The notes beneath the pieces are model-generated. The model was not told the origin of the DNA. It made no database searches and saw only the letters and a list, made by a program, of their open reading frames with translations. A stretch of 6,420 nt of DNA from Pseudomonadota bacterium (lineage in GTDB: Bacteria; Pseudomonadota; Gammaproteobacteria; Burkholderiales; Rhodocyclaceae), in NCBI GenBank assembly GCA_021811225.1, contig JAJZPJ010000149.1, positions 1 to 6,420 on the forward strand. The letters are read 5' to 3'. A program made the translations under genes and the position numbers. Of the stretch, positions 1-5,672 are shown piece after piece. The first letter of the stretch is position 1. Each line of letters starts with the position of its first letter.

Positions 1-1110
1 GGCCATCAGGTCGCGGATGATCTGGATCGAGTGGCGGTATTCCCACAGCCGCTCGGGCTCGGGATTCAACCACACCGAACGGGGGTAGCGTTCGAGCAGG
101 CGGGCGAGCCAGGCAGCGCCCGGCTCCTCGTTCATGTATTCGACGCTGCCGCCGGCCTGGAGGATCTCGTAGGGGCTCATGGTGGCGTCGCCCACCAGGA
201 TCAGCTTGTAGTCGTCGCCGTACTTGTGCATCACGTCTACGAGCGGGAAGCGCTCGGCGTGGCGGCGGCGGTTGTCGCGCCAGACGTAGTCGTAGATGCA
301 GTTGTGGAAGTAGAAGTATTCGAGGTGCTTGAACTCGCTCTTGGCGGCGGAGAACAGCTCCTCGCACAGCTTGATGTGGTCGTCCATCGAGCCGCCGATG
401 TCGAGGAACAGCAGCACCTTGATCTTGTTGTGGCGCTCCGGGCGCATCTTGATGTCGAGCCAGCCGGCGTTGTGCGCCGTGTCGCGGATGGTGCCGTCCA
501 GATCCAGCTCCTCGGCCGCGCCCTCGCGCGCGAAGCGGCGCAGCCTTCGCAATGCCACCTTGATGTTGCGCGTGCCCAGCTCCACCGAGTCGTCGAGGTT
601 CCTGAACTCGCGGCTCTCCCAGACCTTGATCGCGCTGCGGTTGCCCGCCGATTGGCCGCCGATGCGGATGCCCTCGGGGTGATAGCCGCCGTTGCCGAAG
701 GGCGAACTGCCGCCGGTGCCGATCCACTTCGAGCCGCCGTTGTGCCGGCCCTTCTGCTCCTCCAGGCGCTTTTTCAACTGCTCCATCAGCTGGTCCCAGC
801 CGAGCTTCTCCAGCTTCGCCTTCTCCTCCGGCGTCAGGTGCTTCTGCATCAGGAGCTTCAACCAGTCCTCGGGAATCTCGGCCTCCAGCCCGGGAATCTC
901 GGTGACGCCCTTGAAGTAGGCGCCGAAGGCGCGGTCGAACTTGTCGTAGTTGGCCTCGTCCTTGACCAGGATCGCGCGCGCGAGGAAGTAGAAGTCGTCC
1001 AGGCTGTGCTCGATGACGCGCGCCTGCAGCGCTTCGAGCAGCGCCAGGAATTCCTTGGTCGACACCGGCAGCCTGGCCGCCTTGAGGTGGAGGAAGAAAT
1101 CGATCAGCAT
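1..1110 (-). CDS. VWA domain (CoxE-like) protein, partner of MoxR ATPase; C-terminus cut by window edge
   Basis: The reading frame is open from an ATG at 1110 to the left edge without a stop, giving 370 residues; from memory of the family only a short C-terminal piece is missing. Residues 1-120 are mainly helical and charged. Residues 120-155 form a Gly-rich linker. A VWA domain begins near residue 228, with a hydrophobic strand (KVLLFL) running into a MIDAS-type motif DIGGSMD at 237-243 and a later conserved GDATMS around 307-312. Canonical MIDAS is DxSxS; here the first Ser is Gly. VWA proteins of this kind bind a divalent metal and serve as adaptor or substrate-recognition partner for a MoxR AAA+ ATPase in the cytoplasm. 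The start lies 13 bases after the MoxR stop, so the two are almost certainly co-transcribed. The family call is firm; the cellular target is unknown. Confidence 0.88.
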   Translation of the reverse strand, partial: MLIDFFLHLKAARLPVSTKEFLALLEALQARVIEHSLDDFYFLARAILVKDEANYDKFDRAFGAYFKGVTEIPGLEAEIPEDWLKLLMQKHLTPEEKAKLEKLGWDQLMEQLKKRLEEQKGRHNGGSKWIGTGGSSPFGNGGYHPEGIRIGGQSAGNRSAIKVWESREFRNLDDSVELGTRNIKVALRRLRRFAREGAAEELDLDGTIRDTAHNAGWLDIKMRPERHNKIKVLLFLDIGGSMDDHIKLCEELFSAAKSEFKHLEYFYFHNCIYDYVWRDNRRRHAERFPLVDVMHKYGDDYKLILVGDATMSPYEILQAGGSVEYMNEEPGAAWLARLLERYPRSVWLNPEPERLWEYRHSIQIIRDLMA

Positions 1111-1123
1111 CCGTTAAACGGCT

Positions 1124-1966
1124 TCAGCGATTCTGTCTGGCCATGAACACCAGCCGCTCGAACAGATGCACGTCCTGCTCGTTCTTGAGCAGCGCGCCGG
1201 CGAGCGGCGGCACCGTGACCTTCCTGTCCTGGGAGCGCAGCGCCTCGGGCGGGATGTCTTCGGCCAGGAGCAGCTTCAGCCAGTCGAGCAGTTCCGAGGT
1301 CGAGGGCTTCTTCTTGAGACCCGGCACGTCGCGCAGCTCGAAGAACACCTGCAGCGCCTCCTTCAGCAGCGCCTGCTTGATGCCGGGGAAGTGCACGTCG
1401 ACGATCCGCTGCATCGTCTCCTTGTCGGGGAACTTGATGTAGTGGAAGAAGCAGCGGCGCAGGAAGGCGTCGGGCAGCTCCTTCTCGTTGTTGGAGGTGA
1501 TGAACACCAGCGGCCGCTGGCGGGCTTTGACCAGCTGGCGCGTCTCATAGACGTAGAACTCCATGCGGTCGAGTTCGCGCAGCAGGTCGTTGGGGAACTC
1601 GATGTCGGCCTTGTCGATCTCGTCGATCAGGATGATGGCCCGTTCGCCGGCCTCGAACGCCTGCCAGAGCACGCCCTTGAGGATGTAGTTGCCGATGTCA
1701 TTGACCCGGCCGTCGCCCAGCTGCGAGTCGCGCAGGCGCGAGACCGCGTCGTATTCGTAGAGGCCCTGCTGCGCCTTGGTGGTGGACTTGATGTGCCACT
1801 GCAACAGCGGCAGGCCCAGCGCTGCGGCCACCTCCTCGGCCAGCATGGTCTTGCCGGTGCCCGGCTCGCCCTTGATCAGGAGCGGCCGCTCCAGCGCGAT
1901 CGCGGCATTGACCGCGAGCATCAGGTCGGGAGTGGCGACGTATTGGCTGCTGCCTTCGAAACGCAT
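1124..1966 (-). CDS. MoxR-family AAA+ ATPase
   Basis: This is an AAA+ chaperone-type ATPase of the MoxR group, 280 residues from the start chosen here. Numbered from that start, it has Walker A GEPGTGKT at 33-40, Walker B IILIDEID at 111-118, a sensor 1 region with SNN at 158-160 and a paired Arg (LRRC) at 169-172 where the arginine finger is expected. The C-terminal part is the usual small helical lid. ATP hydrolysis by these hexamers, together with a VWA protein, remodels or activates client enzymes, often by metal or cofactor insertion. An ATG three codons upstream (1975) also opens the frame, but the GAGG at 1979-1976 abuts it. The same GAGG lies 9 bases before the ATG at 1966, so I prefer 1966. 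The gene heads a two-gene operon with the VWA gene. Subfamily and client cannot be told from the sequence alone. Confidence 0.93.
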   Translation of the reverse strand: MRFEGSSQYVATPDLMLAVNAAIALERPLLIKGEPGTGKTMLAEEVAAALGLPLLQWHIKSTTKAQQGLYEYDAVSRLRDSQLGDGRVNDIGNYILKGVLWQAFEAGERAIILIDEIDKADIEFPNDLLRELDRMEFYVYETRQLVKARQRPLVFITSNNEKELPDAFLRRCFFHYIKFPDKETMQRIVDVHFPGIKQALLKEALQVFFELRDVPGLKKKPSTSELLDWLKLLLAEDIPPEALRSQDRKVTVPPLAGALLKNEQDVHLFERLVFMARQNR

Positions 1967-1975
1967 CGGAAACAT

Positions 1976-1979
1976 CCTC
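1976..1979 (-). promoter_or_regulatory. Ribosome binding site deciding the MoxR start
   Basis: GAGG on the minus strand lies 9 bases before the ATG at 1966 but directly against the ATG at 1975. This favours the shorter protein beginning MRFEGS, which also resembles the start of related MoxR proteins as I know them. Confidence 0.6.
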
Positions 1980-1995
1980 GGGTGGGGAGGGCGCC

Positions 1996-2001
1996 ATTGT
2001 A
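1996..2001 (-). promoter_or_regulatory. Putative -10 box for the MoxR-VWA operon
   Basis: TACAAT on the minus strand is one mismatch from the sigma-70 -10 consensus TATAAT. It would start transcription near 1989, leaving a leader of about 23 bases before the ATG at 1966. No good -35 hexamer stands 16-18 bases upstream. A TTGTGACA stretch is present, but about 31 bases away, which is too far. The assignment therefore rests on the -10 box and its position. Confidence 0.35.
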
Positions 2002-2016
2002 TCGCGGCGGGCGGGC

Positions 2017-2673
2017 GTGCATTTCCTTCATGTCACAATTATTCCAATTGGGCTTATTAGCGAAAACCCCGGCGGGGTCGATGCCGGCGAGGCGCTGGTC
2101 ACCGATCCGAACGTGATCATGATTTCCTTCACCGGCTCCACCCAGGCCGGCCGCCGCGTCGGCGATCCGGCCTCCCAGCAGGTGGCGCTCGGTCCGCTGA
2201 TCAGCGCGCGCCAGCGCGACCGGGTGCACGCCATCGTCGAGGACAGCGTCAAGCAGGGCGCGGTGCTGAGAGCGGGCGGCAGCTTCGACCGGCTGTTCTA
2301 CCAGCCGACGGTGCTCACCGGCGTCAAGCCCGGGATGCGTGCCTTCGACGAGGAGGTGTTCGGGCCGGTGGCCTCGGTGGTCAGCTTCTCCAGCGAGGAC
2401 GAGCTGGTGAGCCTCGCCAACCGCACCGAGTACGGCCTGTCGCTGGGCATCATCAGCGCCTCGACCAGCCGCGCCCTGGCGCTGGCCGAGCGCATCCCGA
2501 CCGGCCTCCTGCACATCAACGACCAGACCGTCGCCGACGAGCCGCACATCCCCTTCGGCGGGCGCGGCGCCTCGGGCAACGGCGGCCGTCACGGCGGGCC
2601 GGCGAACTGGGAGGAGTTCACCCAGTGGCAGCGGGTGACGATCAAGGACAGCGCGCCGCGCTATCCGTTCTGA
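2017..2673 (+). pseudogene. Aldehyde dehydrogenase remnant (benzaldehyde/vanillin dehydrogenase-like), N-terminus and catalytic segment lost
   Basis: An open frame of 218 codons (GTG at 2017, no convincing ribosome binding site) encodes parts of an NAD(P)-dependent aldehyde dehydrogenase, a family usually near 480-500 residues. Recognisable parts are the end of the cofactor-binding domain (MISFTGST at 35-42, then GRR), the DEEVFGP motif (111-117), the EYGLS segment (138-142), HINDQT (166-171) and the C-terminal PFGGRGASGNGGR (179-191), ending in YPF. The N-terminal part of roughly 200 residues is missing. The sequence also jumps from GRRVG (45-49) straight to DPASQQVALGPLI (50-62), omitting about 75-80 residues that in intact enzymes carry the general-base Glu (ELGG) and the nucleophilic Cys (GQ-C). 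The product cannot be a working dehydrogenase. Homology is clear from about 2070 and uncertain before it. The C-terminal pattern resembles aromatic aldehyde dehydrogenases. The absence of stop codons means little at this GC content. Confidence 0.85.
2158..2165 (+). other. Deletion scar inside the aldehyde dehydrogenase remnant
   Basis: The bases gtcggcga cover codons for Val-Gly and the first two bases of Asp at the point where the catalytic segment is missing. In intact relatives the left side of the gap typically reads Arg-Val-Gly-Glu and the right side Val-Gly-Asp-Pro. Each could be written with the same 8 bases, so one surviving copy is what a deletion between short direct repeats would leave. 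The single copy is seen; the mechanism is inferred. Confidence 0.5.
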
Positions 2674-2682
2674 AAACGGCGC

Positions 2683-3111
2683 TTAGTCCAGGCGGCGCCT
2701 GACGCAGTCGAGATAGGCGGCGGCGTCGGGCGCGGCGGCGTTGCGCTGCGCCTGCCAGACCGTCTCGCCCAGGCATTCGAGCAGCTCGTGCAGCGCCGCG
2801 TGGCGATCGGCCCGGGACAGGACCAGCGAGGCGAACAATGCGCCGATGCCCGGCGGCTGGTCGATCGTCAATTGTTCCTCCACCGCCAGATGCAAGGACA
2901 GATGCAGGAAGGGATTGGTCTGGCCCGCTTCCGGCGGCCATTCGCGCGCCAGCGCCGCCGCGCCGCTCGCCAGCAGTCCGTGGTATTCGGGATGGAGCAG
3001 GACGATGCCGGCGGCCAGCCGCTCCAGCGGCGAGCGCTCGAGGCCCCGGCGTTCCTTGTCCCAGGCCTCGACGAAGAAGCGCCGCGCCTGGTCGCGCGTC
3101 GGATTAAACAT
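2683..3111 (-). CDS. DUF1841 family protein
   Basis: This is a 142-residue, mostly helical cytoplasmic protein with no signal peptide or membrane segment. It matches the DUF1841 pattern: MFNPTRDQ at the N-terminus, HPEYH at 40-44, TNPFLHLSLHLAVEEQ at 65-80, IDQPPGI at 83-89 and a C-terminal helix ending in YLDCVRRRLD. The family has no assigned function that I know of. Three HxxxH pairs stand out: H40/H44, H70/H74 and H104/H108, the last two extended to HxxxHxxxE by E78 and E112. This spacing puts the side chains on one face of a helix and suggests a metal site, but that is inference. The ATG overlaps the end of nth by 8 bases, implying translational coupling, and the gene is last in the pyrD operon. 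It converges on the aldehyde dehydrogenase remnant with 9 bases between stops. Confidence 0.88.
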   Translation of the reverse strand: MFNPTRDQARRFFVEAWDKERRGLERSPLERLAAGIVLLHPEYHGLLASGAAALAREWPPEAGQTNPFLHLSLHLAVEEQLTIDQPPGIGALFASLVLSRADRHAALHELLECLGETVWQAQRNAAAPDAAAYLDCVRRRLD

Positions 3112-3748
3112 CGGGGCCGGGCACCTTGTCCGGAAACTGGCACAGGTCGCGGATCACGCAGCGCCAGCATTCGGGCTTTCGCGCCTTGCAGACGTAGCGG
3201 CCGTGGAGGATCAGCCAGTGATGCGCGTGGCGGCGGAATTCCGGCGGCACCGCGCGCGTGAGCTTTTCTTCCACCGCCCGGACGTCCTTGCCCGGCGCCA
3301 GGCCGGTGCGGTTGGCCAGGCGGAAGATGTGGGTGTCGACCGCGATCACCGGCTCGCCGAAGACGGTGTTCAGGATCACGTTGGCGGTCTTGCGCCCGAC
3401 GCCGGGCAGCGCCTCCAGCGCGGCGCGATCGCGCGGCACCTGTCCCTCGTGGCGCTCGACCAGCAGACGGGCCATGGCCGCAACGTTCCTGGCCTTGGTC
3501 GGATACAGGCCGATCGTCTTGAGGTAGCCCGCCAGCCCCGCCTCGCCCAAGGCCGCCATCGCCTGCGGCGTCGGCGCGTCGCGAAACAGCGCGCGGGTGG
3601 CGAGGTTCACCCCCTTGTCGGTGGCCTGGGCGGACAGGATCACCGCGACCAAGAGCTGGAAGGGCGTGCCGTACTCGAGTTCGGTGGTCGGTTCCGGATC
3701 GGCGGCGGCCAGGCGCTCGAACAGCGCGCGGATCTTCTTCGGAGTCAT
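3104..3748 (-). CDS. nth: Endonuclease III, DNA glycosylase/AP lyase
   Basis: This base-excision repair enzyme removes oxidised pyrimidines and cleaves the abasic site by beta-elimination. The 214-residue protein keeps the whole family layout. The helix-hairpin-helix LPGVGRKTAN (114-123) contains catalytic Lys120. Catalytic Asp138 lies in VDTHIFR. The C-terminal 4Fe-4S loop has C187, C194, C197 and C203 with the exact C-x6-C-x2-C-x5-C spacing. The catalytic positions coincide with E. coli numbering, which supports the ATG at 3748. That start is 7 bases after the rnfB stop, with only a weak ribosome binding site (a GGAG lies rather far upstream, inside the end of rnfB), so translation may depend on coupling. 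The end overlaps the DUF1841 start by 8 bases. In gammaproteobacteria nth follows the rnf (rsx) operon; here it follows rnfB alone. Confidence 0.97.
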   Translation of the reverse strand: MTPKKIRALFERLAAADPEPTTELEYGTPFQLLVAVILSAQATDKGVNLATRALFRDAPTPQAMAALGEAGLAGYLKTIGLYPTKARNVAAMARLLVERHEGQVPRDRAALEALPGVGRKTANVILNTVFGEPVIAVDTHIFRLANRTGLAPGKDVRAVEEKLTRAVPPEFRRHAHHWLILHGRYVCKARKPECWRCVIRDLCQFPDKVPGPDV

Positions 3749-3755
3749 GGCCGGC

Positions 3756-4541
3756 TCAGGTTTTCTCCGGCGGCACGTCCGCCGCCGAGCGCCGCGCCTC
3801 GATGGCGGCGATGGCGGCTTGCGCGTCGGGACTGAGATTGTCCACGTTCTGCGGGCGGACCTGTTCCTTCTGCCGGCGCGCGCGTTCGATGGCGGCGGCG
3901 ATCAGCGCCTTCTTCGGGTCCTCCGCCGGTGGTTCGGCTGCTGCGGCCTTGGCGGCGAGCCTGGCGGCCTTGTCCCGGCGCTCGCGCTCGAGGCGGCGAT
4001 TGCGCTGGCGGAAGCGCTCGCGGGCGTCGTCCGCATCGTAGGCGCTGTCCCCGGTCGGGATCATGCGGATGCAATCGACCGGGCAGGGCGGCAGGCAAAG
4101 CGCGCAGCCGGTGCACAGCGATGGGATGACGGTGTGCATCTGCTTGGGCGCGCCGACGATCGCATCGACCGGGCAGGCCTGGATGCACAGCGTGCAGCCG
4201 ATGCACAGCTGCTCCTCGATGAGGGCGATTGCCCTGGGCTGCTCGACGCCGTGCGCGGCGGAGAGCGGCTTGATCCCGCGATGAAGCAGCCGCGCGAGCT
4301 TGGCGATGCCCGCGGCGCCGCCGGGCGGGCACTGGTTGATGTCGGCCTCGCCGCGGGCGATGGCTTCGGCGTAGGGCTGGCAACCCGGATAGCCGCACTT
4401 GCCGCACTGGGTCTGCGGCAGCAGCGCGTCGATCCTGGCGGCCAGCACCCGCGGATCCACCTTCTTGGCGTCGGACCGGGCGGTGCGCAGGCCGAGACCG
4501 AGCACGAGCGCGCCTGACAGGATCAGCAGCGCGTCGGTCAT
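3756..4541 (-). CDS. rnfB: RnfB/RsxB-type ferredoxin subunit of electron transport complex
   Basis: The protein has 261 residues from the start chosen here. It has an N-terminal membrane helix (about 4-18), then the RnfB 4Fe-4S domain with C46, C49, C54 and C71 (CGKCGYPGC...C). Two bacterial ferredoxin 4Fe-4S motifs follow: C113/C116/C119 with C123, and C143/C146/C149 with C153. The tail (about 170-261) is rich in Ala, Arg, Lys and Glu and probably helical or coiled. RnfB passes electrons between ferredoxin or NADH and membrane partners; in the Rsx system it helps to reset SoxR. No rnfA, C, D, G or E is present here, so it may act outside a complete Rnf complex. A start 12 codons upstream (4577) is possible. 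The ATG at 4541 forms a 4-base ATGA overlap with the pyrD stop and puts the membrane helix at the very N-terminus, so I prefer it. Confidence 0.93.
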   Translation of the reverse strand: MTDALLILSGALVLGLGLRTARSDAKKVDPRVLAARIDALLPQTQCGKCGYPGCQPYAEAIARGEADINQCPPGGAAGIAKLARLLHRGIKPLSAAHGVEQPRAIALIEEQLCIGCTLCIQACPVDAIVGAPKQMHTVIPSLCTGCALCLPPCPVDCIRMIPTGDSAYDADDARERFRQRNRRLERERRDKAARLAAKAAAAEPPAEDPKKALIAAAIERARRQKEQVRPQNVDNLSPDAQAAIAAIEARRSAADVPPEKT

Positions 4542-5566
4542 CGCGGTGCCGTCATTCGCGCGCATTCGCGCACGCATTCAGCCACCAGCGCCGGTCCGCG
4601 ATAGATCAGGCCGCTGTAGATCTGCACCAGGACTGCGCCGGCGGCGAGCTTCGCCGCCGCCCGTTTGCCGTCGGTGATGCCGCCGGCGGCGATGACCGGG
4701 ATCTCCCCGGCCAGGGCTTGCACCAGGGCGGCGGTCACCGCGGTGGCCGCTTCGAACAGCGGCGCGCCGGACAGGCCGCCCGCCTCGGCGGCGCCGGGCA
4801 AGCCCTCGACGCCTTTCCGGGACAGCGTGGTGTTGGTGGCGATGACCGCGTCCATGCGCTGGCGACGCAGGGCGTCGGCGATTTCCAGGATCTGCGCCTG
4901 ATCGAGATCGGGTGCGATCTTGAGCGCCAGCGGCACGTAGCGGCCGTGCCGGTCGGCGAGCGCGGCCTGCTTCGCCTTCAGGGTTTTCAGCAGCGCGTCG
5001 AGTTCGCCTGCGCCCTGCAGCTGCCTCAGGTTCTTGGTGTTGGGCGAGGAGATATTGACGGTGATGTAGCTCGCGGCCGGGTACAGCTTTTCCATGCACA
5101 GCAGATAGTCGTCGGCGGCGCGCTCGATCGGGGTGTCGGCGTTCTTGCCGATGTTGATGCCGAGGATGCCCCGGTACTTCGCCCGCCCGACGTTGGCCAG
5201 CAGCGCATCGACGCCGTGGTTGTTGAAGCCCATGCGGTTGATCAGCGCTTGCCGTTCCGGCAGCCGGAACAGGCGCGGTCTCGGGTTGCCCGGCTGCGGC
5301 CGCGGCGTCACGGTGCCGATCTCGACGAAGCCGAAACCCAGCTTGGCCAGTCCGTCGATGGCTACACCGTTCTTGTCGAGACCCGCGGCCAGGCCGACGC
5401 GATTGGGGAAGGCGAGCCCCATCACGGTGACCGGCGGGTCATCGCTCGCCCGGGGTGCGGGCAACAGGCAGGAGAAACGGTGCAGCGCGGCGATGGTCAG
5501 TTCGTGCGCGGTCTCGGCGTCGAGGCCGAAGAGCAGCGGGCGGGCGAGAGCGTAGGGGGGCAGCAT
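4538..5566 (-). CDS. pyrD: Dihydroorotate dehydrogenase (quinone), class 2
   Basis: This enzyme oxidises dihydroorotate to orotate in pyrimidine synthesis and passes electrons through FMN to membrane quinone. The 342-residue protein has the class 2 N-terminal helical extension for membrane contact (LARPLLFGLDAETAHEL), then the FMN barrel. Using the start at 5566, GLAAGLDKNG (58-67) carries Lys65, NRMGFNN lies at 110-116, and NISSPNTKNLR (171-181) carries the class 2 catalytic Ser174. ALKIAPDL (214-221) and ATNTT (243-247) follow, and phosphate-binding AAGGI (293-297) and the YSGLIYRGP segment (317-325) close the barrel. These positions agree closely with the E. coli enzyme. An ATG six codons upstream (5584) is in frame, but a TACAAT box sits between the two. 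The gene heads the pyrD-rnfB-nth-DUF1841 operon and overlaps rnfB by 4 bases. Confidence 0.96.
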   Translation of the reverse strand: MLPPYALARPLLFGLDAETAHELTIAALHRFSCLLPAPRASDDPPVTVMGLAFPNRVGLAAGLDKNGVAIDGLAKLGFGFVEIGTVTPRPQPGNPRPRLFRLPERQALINRMGFNNHGVDALLANVGRAKYRGILGINIGKNADTPIERAADDYLLCMEKLYPAASYITVNISSPNTKNLRQLQGAGELDALLKTLKAKQAALADRHGRYVPLALKIAPDLDQAQILEIADALRRQRMDAVIATNTTLSRKGVEGLPGAAEAGGLSGAPLFEAATAVTAALVQALAGEIPVIAAGGITDGKRAAAKLAAGAVLVQIYSGLIYRGPALVAECVRECARMTAPR

Positions 5567-5572
5567 GCGCGG

Positions 5573-5578
5573 ATTGTA
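5573..5578 (-). promoter_or_regulatory. Putative -10 box immediately before pyrD
   Basis: TACAAT on the minus strand ends 6 bases before the ATG at 5566, so transcription would begin at or next to the A of that codon and give a leaderless or nearly leaderless message. No Shine-Dalgarno sequence lies at the usual distance from this ATG. The -35 region is poor. If transcription starts further upstream, the ATG at 5584 becomes the alternative, though a GAGG stands only one base from it. Confidence 0.35.
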
Positions 5579-5626
5579 GCGCATGCCTCGAGCGGATTTC
5601 CCCGGGGTCGATGGCGCAAGAACGGG

Positions 5627-5648
5627 TAGAATCGCTTTTAACTATAAG
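5627..5648 (+). promoter_or_regulatory. Possible promoter of the haem c sensor gene
   Basis: In an otherwise GC-rich divergent gap, this AT-rich patch holds two -10-like hexamers, TAGAAT (5627-5632) and TATAAG (5643-5648). Neither has a convincing -35 partner, and I see no sigma-54 or sigma-28 motif, so the exact start cannot be chosen. The rest of the gap from 5567 to 5672 holds only the pyrD signals and the sensor ribosome binding site. Confidence 0.3.
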
Positions 5649-5661
5649 ATTGGATTGGAAA

Positions 5662-5668
5662 GAGGGAG
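5662..5668 (+). promoter_or_regulatory. Ribosome binding site of the haem c sensor
   Basis: GAGGGAG precedes the ATG at 5673 by 4 bases, and its GAGG core by 7 bases. This is the strongest Shine-Dalgarno sequence among the starts I examined, and it fixes the start of the sensor. Confidence 0.7.
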
Positions 5669-5672
5669 CGAG

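Noticed and set aside
31..1146. Long open frame on the plus strand (371 codons) opposite the VWA gene
   Set aside because: It is antisense to a clearly conserved VWA protein, has low-complexity Val/Ala/Leu-rich composition and no family signature. Such antisense frames are expected at high GC.
2017..2080. Insertion sequence end or attachment site at the truncated dehydrogenase
   Set aside because: No terminal inverted repeat, target duplication or transposase fragment is visible. Only the AT-rich patch remains, which I report as a finding instead.
2665..2679. Small inverted repeat CCGTT/AACGG spanning the aldehyde dehydrogenase stop, in the convergent gap
   Set aside because: The stem has only 5 pairs and no run of T follows on either strand, so it does not qualify as an intrinsic terminator.
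2741..3835. Long plus-strand open frame (364 codons) opposite DUF1841 and nth
   Set aside because: The opposite strand carries endonuclease III with all catalytic and Fe-S residues in place. The plus frame is rich in Arg and Ala, shows no domain and is a composition artefact.
4060..4215. Repeated CCGGGCAGG and GTGCACAGC-like stretches that look like direct DNA repeats
   Set aside because: They are the two ferredoxin Cys motifs of rnfB, an ancient internal duplication in the protein, not a separate repeat element.
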